DNA from: CBINFS01 sp966250015
Lineage (GTDB): Bacteria; Bacteroidota; Rhodothermia; Rhodothermales; DASSAV01
Reading direction: 5' to 3'
Assembly: GCA_966250015.1 (NCBI GenBank)
Contig: CBINFS010000037.1
Location: 1 to 35,471, forward strand
Length of the DNA stretch: 35,471 nucleotides
Shown: positions 24,120-32,421 of the stretch, in pieces
Position numbering within the stretch: the stretch's first letter is position 1
Layout of the letters: each line of letters opens with the position of its first letter
The notes under the pieces: model-generated
Told to the model about the DNA's origin: nothing
Database searches by the model: none
The model's input: the letters and a program-made list of their open reading frames with translations, nothing else
Program-made: the position numbers and the translations under genes

Positions 24120-27100
24120 ATGGCGTCCCGACGTGATCCGGACTCGCGGTTTCTTTGCGGCCTGATCCTGTTTCTCCTCCTCATCACACCCCGAATCAGC
24201 AGTGGCCAGGCGGCCCTGTCCGGCGAAGCCGTACGGCTTCGCCGCGCGCTTTCGTCCGTACAGGTCCCGCCGTCGCCGCAGTCACCCGCGGTGGGGCACT
24301 ACGACGTCGTAGCCCTGCGCGTCGAGTTCCAGCCCGACACGTCGGTCTATACAACCGGTACGGGCGTGTTCGACGGCCCCCTCTTTGACGACCTGTCCCC
24401 CAGGATCGACCCGCTGCCTCACGATGCCGCCTACTTCGAGGCGCACCTGGCTTTCCTTGCGGATTACGTCGCGAAGGCTTCGGACGGAAAAGTCACCGTA
24501 ACGACGCATCTCATCCCGGAGGTCGTCCGACTGCCAAAGGCTATGTCGGCGTACAGCCCTACGGGGCCGGCGTCGGAGAGCGACGCCGAGCTCGTCAAGC
24601 TGGCGCGCCTGCCCGCCGAGGCGTGGGCGCTCGCCGGCGAGCAGAGCGCTTTCAACGTCTCGGGACTCGATCCCGCGAGGACGGCTTTTGTTATTTTCCA
24701 CGCGGGCGTGGGGCGCGACCTCGAGCTGACCGGCACGACGCTCGACCGCACCCCCGAGGATCTCCCCTCGATTTTTTTCAGCTCTGAGGCATTGAACCGG
24801 CTGCTGCCGGGCACGCCGATTCGTTTCAAAGGCCTGCCGGTCGAACAGACGATCCTTTTGCCGCGCACGGAGACCCGGCGGGGCCTCAACCCGATCACCG
24901 ACGAGCCCTTCCTGGCCGAGTTTTCGATCAACGGCATGCTTGCGGCGAGCTTCTTCAACTTTCTCGGCGTCCCGGACCTGTTTGACACCGAAACCGGGCA
25001 GAGCGTGATCGGGCCGTTCGGCTTGATGGACCCCCTGGGCATCTTTGCATACAACGGGCTCTTTCCGCCGTTGCCCTCGGCGTGGACGCGCCACTACCTC
25101 GGCTGGGCGGAGGCCATCGAGCTGACCGGCAGCGAGGAGGTGGAGGTCGCGCTGCCTGCGGTTTCGTTGCCCGGAGGGCAGGATCTCGCCCGCGCCTGGA
25201 TCTCCGACACCGAGTACTTCCTGGTCGAGAACAGGCACCGTGACCCCGACGGCGACGGCCTGACCCTGCGGGTCTGGAAGGACGGCCAGGTGGTCGAGCA
25301 GCACATTGAAAACGGCGACGAAAGGTTCAACAGCGCCACCGTGGAGGGCTTCGTCGGGGGCGTCGTGATGGGGGCGAGCGATTACGACTGGGCGCTCCCC
25401 GGCGGGCTCGACGAAAACGGAAACGCCCTGCTCGGCGGCATGCTCGTCTGGCACGTCGACACCCGCGAGTTTGCCGAAAGGCTTGGCCGCAACGCGCTCA
25501 ACACGCACGGCGGATACCGGACGATCGACCTCGAAGAGGCCGACGGCGCGCAGGACATCGGGTTTCCCTCGACCGGCCTGTTTGGCGCCCAGGTGGAGAT
25601 CGGCAGCCCTTTCGACTTCTTCTTCCAGGGCAATCCCGTCACGGTGGAGACCCAGTTCGGCGGGCGCGTAACGCTCTACCGTAACCGGTTCGGTCCGGAC
25701 ACCTATCCCAACAGCCATTCCAACGGCGGCGGCCCGAGTTTCGTGGTGCTGGAAGATTTCTCCCTGCCAGGCGCGACGATGACCTTCACCTACCGCCTTG
25801 AAGCCGGCGAAGCAGGCGCCGAACCCCTCGCACCGCTCAGCATGGTGCAGCTCACGGCAGAAGCCGGATCCGACCTGACCGTGTTTCCATTCGACAACGG
25901 CCGCAAGCTCGTGGTGGCGACCGGAAGGAGGAAAACCGAGGACCCCTCGGTCGTTCTGATTGATGCAGTAGAAGGGCAATTCGTCGCCGAATTTCGGGGT
26001 AACGTCGTTGCGAACGCCATTGAGCTTGCCTCTGGCGAACCCCTGATCGTCGTGCAGGTCGGCCGGCAGCTATCTTTCGTTTCGTACGCGGGCGCGACCA
26101 CGTTTGAAATCCTCTACAGGCAAGAGCTGCCCGACGGTTACACGGTCCATCCGCACCTGACGCGTATCGGTGAGCAGGTTTATCTGCATCTGGTCTGTGA
26201 CGGGGCGGCGTGCAGTTTGGGTGAGACACTTGTTTATCGGTACGACGTTGCGGCAGGGGAGCTTTCCGCCGTGGACACGGATTTTCCTGAGCCGGTCTAT
26301 GGACTCGCTTCGGACGGCGAAAACCTCATTTTAGTCGGCTCCAGCCGCGCCACGGTGACGGGAGCAGGCACGACGTGGACGTACACGCCCGTACCCGGCA
26401 TCGAAGAAGCGATCCCCGTGTTCGGCAGGGACCGGTCGGGCCTGGTCGGCTTTGTACCGGGAGAGGGGACAGGGGGGTTTCTCCTGGCGGACGGAAACGT
26501 TGTCGCGCTTGACGCTGGCGTCGGCGCTGCTCCCGTGCTGGCGGACCTCGACGGCGACGGCCTGCTTGACGTGTTGGGAAGCGACGGCGAGCGCCTCGTG
26601 GCGTACACGCAGGGCGGCGCCGTGGTTGCGGGCTTTCCCATTCCGCTTCGGGGCGTGGTCAGCCAGCCGCTGGTTTTCGAAAACGACGCCGGTACGCCGG
26701 TCGTGATCGCCTCGTCGCTCGACGGGTACGTCCATGCGTTCGAAGTCGGCGCACGCAGGGAGCTTCCGGGTTTCCCGCTCGCTTCGGGCCCTTCACAGTC
26801 AACCCCGACGCTCCGGGGAGACACGCTTTACGCGGTGTCCGTCAACGGCTCACTTTCCGCCTGGCGAATTGAAAATACCGGGAAGGTGATCTGGGGTCAA
26901 CGCTATGGAAACGCGAGGCATACCAGCTTCGTTAGCCTGGAGCCCGATTCCGGAGCGCCGGTTTCCGGGGACGGCCTGATCGTCACGAGCGAGACGTACA
27001 ACTGGCCCAATCCTGTGCGGACGGGAGAGACGAATCTCCGGTGTATGGTTACACGGAATGCGCGTGTGGAGTTTACGATCGTCGACCTGGCAGGGAAAAG

Positions 27101-27257
27101 GGTCGGGCGCGTCGACGCCGGGGAGGTTCGTGGAGGCGTGCCGGTCGAGCTCCTGTGGCCGACGGACGCGCCGAGCGGGTTGTACGTCGTGAAGGTGACC
27201 GCCACCGCCGACGGCGACACCGAGTCCCGCCTGTTCAAAATGGCCATTATTCGTTAG
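24120..27257 (+). CDS. M6-like T9SS cargo protein with a degenerate protease active site
   Basis: The 1045-residue product has a signal peptide, then an M6 (immune-inhibitor-A-like) fold. The usual HExxH zinc motif before the LGxPDLYD segment is ASFFN here (codons 24945-24959, about residues 276-280, before FLGVPDLFD), so both His ligands and the catalytic Glu are gone. Other M6 landmarks remain: GPFGLMDPLG, YFLVENRHRDPDGDG, GGMLVWHVD and IDLEEADGAQ. A propeller-like region with an FG-GAP-type calcium loop (LADLDGDGLLDVLGSDG) follows. The end is a type A sorting domain (YNWPNPVRTGETNLR, LAGKRVGRV, SGLYVVKVTA, KMAIIR). The ATG at 24120 is chosen over a GTG at 24111. It should be exported by T9SS and displayed at the surface, acting as a binding protein rather than a protease. 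Confidence 0.85.
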   Translation: MASRRDPDSRFLCGLILFLLLITPRISSGQAALSGEAVRLRRALSSVQVPPSPQSPAVGHYDVVALRVEFQPDTSVYTTGTGVFDGPLFDDLSPRIDPLPHDAAYFEAHLAFLADYVAKASDGKVTVTTHLIPEVVRLPKAMSAYSPTGPASESDAELVKLARLPAEAWALAGEQSAFNVSGLDPARTAFVIFHAGVGRDLELTGTTLDRTPEDLPSIFFSSEALNRLLPGTPIRFKGLPVEQTILLPRTETRRGLNPITDEPFLAEFSINGMLAASFFNFLGVPDLFDTETGQSVIGPFGLMDPLGIFAYNGLFPPLPSAWTRHYLGWAEAIELTGSEEVEVALPAVSLPGGQDLARAWISDTEYFLVENRHRDPDGDGLTLRVWKDGQVVEQHIENGDERFNSATVEGFVGGVVMGASDYDWALPGGLDENGNALLGGMLVWHVDTREFAERLGRNALNTHGGYRTIDLEEADGAQDIGFPSTGLFGAQVEIGSPFDFFFQGNPVTVETQFGGRVTLYRNRFGPDTYPNSHSNGGGPSFVVLEDFSLPGATMTFTYRLEAGEAGAEPLAPLSMVQLTAEAGSDLTVFPFDNGRKLVVATGRRKTEDPSVVLIDAVEGQFVAEFRGNVVANAIELASGEPLIVVQVGRQLSFVSYAGATTFEILYRQELPDGYTVHPHLTRIGEQVYLHLVCDGAACSLGETLVYRYDVAAGELSAVDTDFPEPVYGLASDGENLILVGSSRATVTGAGTTWTYTPVPGIEEAIPVFGRDRSGLVGFVPGEGTGGFLLADGNVVALDAGVGAAPVLADLDGDGLLDVLGSDGERLVAYTQGGAVVAGFPIPLRGVVSQPLVFENDAGTPVVIASSLDGYVHAFEVGARRELPGFPLASGPSQSTPTLRGDTLYAVSVNGSLSAWRIENTGKVIWGQRYGNARHTSFVSLEPDSGAPVSGDGLIVTSETYNWPNPVRTGETNLRCMVTRNARVEFTIVDLAGKRVGRVDAGEVRGGVPVELLWPTDAPSGLYVVKVTATADGDTESRLFKMAIIR

Positions 27258-27293
27258 ACGCCGCCACAAGCAACCGTGTCAGCAGGGAAAAAC

Positions 27294-30200
27294 ATGAATC
27301 GATTGGACTGGATCCGGTGGTTGCTTTTGCTCGTCGCGCTGACGGGGCCGGCGACGTACCGGGCGGCGGCTCAGGTGCTTCCCTCGGATTACGACTATCC
27401 ACGCTCGGGGCTGGACTGGTACACGATCGAAACCGAACACTTCAACGTCATCTTCCACGCCGATTCCTCGGGAAGGGGCAGCAGCCGTACCGCGCAATCG
27501 GTAGCCCGGATTGCGGAAGAGATCTACGGCCCCATCACGTCCCTCTACGAATACGAGCCCGATACGAAGGTCTCATTCATATTGAAGGATTTCGAGGACT
27601 ACTCGAACGGCGCCGCTTACTTCTTCGACAACAAGATCGAGATCTGGGCGCCCGCGCTCGACTCCCCGTTGCGCGGCGATCACAACTGGCTGCGGAACGT
27701 CATCACGCACGAGTTCACACACATCATCCAGGTCCAGAAGACGATGAAGGCAGGGCGGCGAATGCCGTTCCTCTACTTCCAGCTCATGGACTACGAGGAG
27801 GTCAAGCGCCCCGACGTGCTTTACGGGTATCCCAACGTCATCGTGACCTACCCTATACCGGTGCTGAACAACCCTGCGTGGCTCGCGGAGGGAACGGCGC
27901 AGTACCAGCGGACCGGTCTGCACTACGACACGTGGGACACGCATCGCGACATGCTGCTGAGGACGCAGGTGCTGGCCGGCAAGGAGCTCTCCCTCGAAGA
28001 GATGGGAGGGTTCTACTCGCACACGAGCCTGATGCGCGAGGGTGTTTACAACCACGGGCATGCCTTCACGCGGTACATTGCCCGGCGGTTTGGAGAGGAC
28101 GGCCTGCGGCGGCTCAGTGCGTCACTTGGCAAGTGGAAGAACTGGAACGTCGAGCGGGCTTTCAAGGACGCTTTCGGTATACGCGGGGATAAGGTGTACG
28201 ACGACTGGATGACGACACTGCGGAAGCAGTACGAGACCAACACGTCGGCGATCCGCGCGCAGCCCGTCGAGGGTGACCTCGTGGAGGCCGAGGGGTTCTT
28301 CAATTTTTACCCCCGTTTTTCACCCGACGGCAGGCGGCTCGCCTACGTATCGAACCGGAAGGAGGATTTCAGCCGTACCGCGCTGTACGTGCTGGATCTG
28401 GAGACGGGTGAGCTGGCCGAGCACTTTCTCGAAGGTTTTGCCGCTCACGCGCCCGTTTACACGTGCAGCTTCGGCCACCGCATCGTGCCCGTCGTGGGAA
28501 ATGGCATCAGCTGGCACCCCGACGGAGGCCGGATCGTCTATTCGAGGACCCGCGACACCCGGTACGGTTACTACTACGCCGATCTGTACGCTTACGACTT
28601 CGGCACGCGCAAGTCGACGCGCCTCACCTACGAGCAGCGGGCGAGCATGCCCGCGTATTCGCCCGACGGCGCTGCTGTCGTCTTCGTGACGCAGGGGGAC
28701 GGTACGACCAACCTGGCGCTTTACGACGCCGTCTCCGGGGACGTAAAGCCGCTCACAAGCTTTGAAGACGGCCGGCAGGTGTCCGACCCCGTGTGGCATC
28801 CCTTGGGCGAGTGGATCTACTTCGCCATGTTCAGCGGGCAAAGTCGGGACCTCTACCGCGTACGGCCCGATGGCACGGGGCTCGAAGCCGTCAGGGCGAC
28901 GGAGGCCGACGAGCGCTCGCCGGCGATCGATCCCACCGGCACGTTCCTGTACTTTTCGTCGGACGCTTCGGGCATCTTCAACCTGTACCGGGTGCCGATC
29001 GAAACTGCTGATAACGAGCCTGAACGGCTGACGAACGTGCTCGGGGGCGCCTTTATGTCAGACGTCAGCCCGGCTGGACGCAAACGGATAGCGTACGCTC
29101 ACTATCAGTGGGACGGCTACAAGATCGCGCTTCTCGACCTGGACGGAACATCGGGCGCGGTGCCCGACCTCGCCTACACGCCCCCGGAAGTGCTTCAGAA
29201 ACCGGTGCAGGACAGCGTAGAGACCTTCGCGTGGGCGGACCTGAACACGCGTGACGAGCTCGACGTCCGCGCGCTATCCGGCGAGTCATTGGCGACCCTG
29301 CGTACCGAAGGGCGCGTGGCCGTGCCTGAAGAGGATGAGCCGAAGCTCGAAGCCGAGCGGTACCGGAGCCTTTTCACCTCGTTCAGCGTGTATCCGGTCT
29401 TGCGGTTCGATCAGTACGTCGACCGGCAGCGCGGCCGACTCGACGCGAGCCTCGGCCGCAGGTCGGCAGGGGAGACCCTGCTACGGAATACCAAGGTCGG
29501 CGCCTACGTGTCGTCGCGGGAGGTGCTCGAAGGGTTCAGCATGCTCGGCGGGTTGCTCGTCTCGCCGGCGTCCACCGACGCCGAATCGCTCGGCGGGTTC
29601 GTTGCGCCGTCCAACCTGCTCGACCTCGAACGCGATGCCTTCCTCCAGTTCGACTACAAAAAAGGCTTCGGTTTCATCCCGCAGCGTTGGTCGCCCCAGT
29701 TCTCCGTGGAGGTGTACAACATCCGGAGGAACGTCGAGAGTGGGCTGTCGATCGAGGAGTTCCCCTGCACCGCCTGCTACCCCGACACGACGTACACGGA
29801 CCTCGCGTACACCCTGTTCGAGGCCGACCTGATCGCCCGGAGCAAGGTCAACCGGTCGACCCTCCTCGAGGTCGGTTACCGGTACAGCCCCTATCGCGTG
29901 ACGACCGATCGGTTCTTCTCACGTGAGGCGAACATGACGATCGCGGAGTCGTCGCAGAAGTACTACATCGGCAAGGCGTTGTGGCTCAAGGCGTACTTCG
30001 ACCTCCGGCTGCCGCACCGAGACGAAGACGTCATCCCTGAAGGTCTGCGAGCCGAAGCGACCTTCGAGTACGAGCCCGGGCGGTTGCTCGACCGGTTTGA
30101 CATCAAGGACGGTATGCTCGTGCCGCTCTACGAGCAGTTCAACAACCGCAGGCTCATCCTTGACACCCGGTTCGGGAAACGCCTGCCGGGCAGGATCAAC

Positions 30201-30695
30201 GGCGGCGCGCACGGCATCGGCATCCGCCTCCGGGGGAGCACGATCCTCGGCGGTGAGGTGGACAGCTTCTTCAACGATTACGTAGGCGGGTTGATCGGCG
30301 CCCGTGGGTACCCGTTCTATGCCCTGGGCGGGAACGAAACGCTCTGGCTCCAGGCATCGTACCTGCTGCCGATCGTGCCCCGCGTGAACCGGCAGCTACT
30401 CTTTCTGTACGTCGACAAGGTGTATGCGCGACTCTACGCCGACGCCGCCTACGCGTGGAGCGGGGCGTGGCCCGGGTTGGACGCGGCGAAAAAGGACGTT
30501 GGAGCAGAGCTCCGCGTGGGAATCGGATCGTTCTACCTTCTGCCCACGGCGCTGTTCGTCAGTGCGACGTACGGGTTCGACGCCTTCGACTTCAAGCTCG
30601 ACGACGGCTTCGTCACGCCTGAGGGCAGGACGACCGTGCCCTACGGGAAGGAGTTGCAGTGGCATTTCGGTATCTTGTTCTCATTCGATCTCTGA
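27294..30695 (+). CDS. Peptidase MA-like / TolB-type beta-propeller / outer-membrane barrel fusion
   Basis: The 1133-residue product has a signal peptide (about 1-27) and a gluzincin metallopeptidase domain (about 40-320) with HEFTH (His139, Glu140, His143) and NPAWLAEGTAQY supplying the third ligand Glu199. A WD40/TolB-like propeller follows (about 330-650) with repeated SPDG/LYVLDLETGE-type blades. The C-terminal barrel-like half (about 690-1133) carries an ARGYPFYALGGNETLWLQASY segment near 1003-1023, similar to the RGY/F motif of Omp85-type barrels, and ends WHFGILFSFDL. This implies an outer-membrane-anchored protease. The ATG at 27294 is preferred to a GTG at 27276. It starts 36 nt after the M6-like gene. 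Some database entries probably call relatives 'Tol biopolymer transporter'; that name reflects the propeller only. Confidence 0.82.
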   Translation: MNRLDWIRWLLLLVALTGPATYRAAAQVLPSDYDYPRSGLDWYTIETEHFNVIFHADSSGRGSSRTAQSVARIAEEIYGPITSLYEYEPDTKVSFILKDFEDYSNGAAYFFDNKIEIWAPALDSPLRGDHNWLRNVITHEFTHIIQVQKTMKAGRRMPFLYFQLMDYEEVKRPDVLYGYPNVIVTYPIPVLNNPAWLAEGTAQYQRTGLHYDTWDTHRDMLLRTQVLAGKELSLEEMGGFYSHTSLMREGVYNHGHAFTRYIARRFGEDGLRRLSASLGKWKNWNVERAFKDAFGIRGDKVYDDWMTTLRKQYETNTSAIRAQPVEGDLVEAEGFFNFYPRFSPDGRRLAYVSNRKEDFSRTALYVLDLETGELAEHFLEGFAAHAPVYTCSFGHRIVPVVGNGISWHPDGGRIVYSRTRDTRYGYYYADLYAYDFGTRKSTRLTYEQRASMPAYSPDGAAVVFVTQGDGTTNLALYDAVSGDVKPLTSFEDGRQVSDPVWHPLGEWIYFAMFSGQSRDLYRVRPDGTGLEAVRATEADERSPAIDPTGTFLYFSSDASGIFNLYRVPIETADNEPERLTNVLGGAFMSDVSPAGRKRIAYAHYQWDGYKIALLDLDGTSGAVPDLAYTPPEVLQKPVQDSVETFAWADLNTRDELDVRALSGESLATLRTEGRVAVPEEDEPKLEAERYRSLFTSFSVYPVLRFDQYVDRQRGRLDASLGRRSAGETLLRNTKVGAYVSSREVLEGFSMLGGLLVSPASTDAESLGGFVAPSNLLDLERDAFLQFDYKKGFGFIPQRWSPQFSVEVYNIRRNVESGLSIEEFPCTACYPDTTYTDLAYTLFEADLIARSKVNRSTLLEVGYRYSPYRVTTDRFFSREANMTIAESSQKYYIGKALWLKAYFDLRLPHRDEDVIPEGLRAEATFEYEPGRLLDRFDIKDGMLVPLYEQFNNRRLILDTRFGKRLPGRINGGAHGIGIRLRGSTILGGEVDSFFNDYVGGLIGARGYPFYALGGNETLWLQASYLLPIVPRVNRQLLFLYVDKVYARLYADAAYAWSGAWPGLDAAKKDVGAELRVGIGSFYLLPTALFVSATYGFDAFDFKLDDGFVTPEGRTTVPYGKELQWHFGILFSFDL

Positions 30696-30716
30696 GTCTA
30701 ACGCGACGGATTGGGT

Positions 30717-31382
30717 ATGGACAGCAGCTTCTACGTTCTGGCGGCGCTCGTTATGATGGCGATCAGCGCGGGCTTTCTCTACGCGCTGCTCCGTCATCGT
30801 AAGCCCGTGAGGCCTGAAGGTCCGCTCGAGTGGATGGCAACCGTTCTCTCATCCCTGCTATTTCTGACGGCTACGGCGCTGCTCGTCATTGCTCTGAATC
30901 CGCCTGAACCAGCCGTCAGCACGGCGGCCGTGAGCAACACGCCGGAGGTTCGTCCGGACGAGCTCGACCGGCCTGCGCCGGATTTTGCGTTCCGTCGTGT
31001 GGCGGACGAAAGCGAGGCGAGGCTTTCCGGGCTCGAGGGGAACGTCGTCGTCCTGAACTTCTGGGCGACGTGGTGCGCGCCCTGCCTTCAGGAGCTGCCC
31101 GAGCTGAACAGGCTTCAGGAGGCGTATAAGGATCAGGGGGTCGTCGTCCTGACCGTGTCGGACGAGCATCGGCTGGATCTACTCGCTTTTTCACAGGAGC
31201 ACCAGATCGAGACCCTGAGCGCTTACCTCGACGATCCCGCGCAGCTTCCCGATCCGTTCAAGCGCACGCTTGCCGTACGCCCCACGAGCTACGTCATCGA
31301 CCGGGACGGCATCATACGCGACTTCATGGTAGGCGCCGGTGACTTCAGCACGTTCGAAAAGGCCATCCAGCCCTATTTGTAA
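30717..31382 (+). CDS. Membrane-anchored TlpA-like thioredoxin
   Basis: The 221-residue product has two N-terminal membrane segments (about 5-24 and 41-60), then a thioredoxin-fold TlpA/ResA-like domain on the periplasmic side. The redox motif is FWATWCAPC (Cys120, Cys123), and the cis-Pro loop is VRPTSYVID. The family reduces or exchanges disulfides in exported proteins, often cytochromes. The ATG at 30717 is used; a TTG 6 nt upstream is in frame. The 21-nt spacing after the protease–barrel gene suggests the same message, so it might service Cys-containing exported proteins made here; this is inference. Confidence 0.92.
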   Translation: MDSSFYVLAALVMMAISAGFLYALLRHRKPVRPEGPLEWMATVLSSLLFLTATALLVIALNPPEPAVSTAAVSNTPEVRPDELDRPAPDFAFRRVADESEARLSGLEGNVVVLNFWATWCAPCLQELPELNRLQEAYKDQGVVVLTVSDEHRLDLLAFSQEHQIETLSAYLDDPAQLPDPFKRTLAVRPTSYVIDRDGIIRDFMVGAGDFSTFEKAIQPYL

Positions 31383-31402
31383 CCAGTTTTATCAGTACGT
31401 AC

Positions 31403-32356
31403 ATGTCCGACCTCAGACGCGTCTCGTTCCTTTTCCTGCTTCTCATTCTGATTCTGTCGACGCCCGTTGCGAGGGCGGGTGAGGGCGGTCCGGAGCAGCG
31501 TGCTGCGTCGCTGAGGTCCTCGATCCTGTACGGTGCGGACACCGGCGCCGTCGAGATGGCGGGTAGTCGGAACATTCCGCTCGCGTTTGGCCTTTCGGCT
31601 GCCGTTCCGGGGTTGGGGCAGGCCTACAACGGCCAGTGGGTCAAAGCGGCCGTCGCCGTGGCACTCGAAGCGGCTTTCATTGCGGGCTATTTCAACTACC
31701 GAAGCCGGGGTAAGGACGCCGAAGAGGCGTACAAGGCGTACGCCCACGCCCACTGGAGCCCTGCCCGCTACGCCGAGTGGCTCGAGGACTACTCGGACTG
31801 GCTCCCGGCAACCGAAAGGGCGGAGATCAACGTTCCCTCCGGCATCGACTTCACCAATCCGGACGGCTGGACGGCAGAGCAGCGGAGCGCCGTGCGGAAC
31901 CTCTTCGACCAGATCCGGGCTGTCGAAGGCGACGTCTACCACCCGGAGACCGGGGCGGCGTTTTCCCACAAGCTCCCTTACTTCGCCGAACAGCAGTACT
32001 ACGAGCTGATCGGCAAGTACTATCAGTTTGCGCCCGGATGGGACGATTACCCCGAGTGGGTGGGTGAGGACGGCTACAACAACGCCATCGACCCCGAACG
32101 GACGGGACCCGGCTATACGAAGCCCAACATCCAGGGGCGTTTCCTCGAATATGCACGCGACCACGCTCACGCGAACGATCTGCTTCGGAACGCTTCGCGC
32201 ATTTCTGCCCTCATCGTGGTGAATCATCTGGTGGCGGCCATCGATGCGGCGGTCTTCGCCAAGCTTCACAACGACCGGCTCTCCACACAGATCAGCCTGA
32301 GCCATGACCCCGTTAGCGGCACACGTCCGGTCGCAAGCCTGCGCCTGACGCTGTAG
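31403..32356 (+). CDS. DUF5683-domain protein
   Basis: The 317-residue product has a signal peptide (about 1-25, cleavage near ARAGEG), then the SRNIPLAFGLSAAVPGLGQAYNGQWVKAA block. The PGLGQxYNGxxxKA motif is typical of DUF5683 proteins in Bacteroidota. A membrane helix (about 70-95) follows, then a Tyr/Trp/acid-rich soluble region (EEAYKAYAHAHWSPARYAEW; YYELIGKYYQFAPGWDDY) and a second hydrophobic stretch near 270-290. The function is unknown; it is probably an inner-membrane or periplasmic envelope protein. It follows the TlpA-like gene by 20 nt. Confidence 0.85.
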   Translation: MSDLRRVSFLFLLLILILSTPVARAGEGGPEQRAASLRSSILYGADTGAVEMAGSRNIPLAFGLSAAVPGLGQAYNGQWVKAAVAVALEAAFIAGYFNYRSRGKDAEEAYKAYAHAHWSPARYAEWLEDYSDWLPATERAEINVPSGIDFTNPDGWTAEQRSAVRNLFDQIRAVEGDVYHPETGAAFSHKLPYFAEQQYYELIGKYYQFAPGWDDYPEWVGEDGYNNAIDPERTGPGYTKPNIQGRFLEYARDHAHANDLLRNASRISALIVVNHLVAAIDAAVFAKLHNDRLSTQISLSHDPVSGTRPVASLRLTL

Positions 32357-32421
32357 CGCTTCACGATCGTTTTTGTATCTTTGCGGGTGTTCGTTCATTT
32401 CTCCCGACCGCTCAAGCATCG

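Noticed and set aside
24282..25979. 565-codon minus-strand frame inside the M6-like gene
   Set aside because: Antisense shadow; the sense frame shows conserved M6 landmarks and a sorting domain.
27041..28192. 383-codon plus-strand frame bridging two genes
   Set aside because: It overlaps the end of the M6-like gene and the protease domain of the next gene in another frame; Arg/Gly-rich with no family resemblance.
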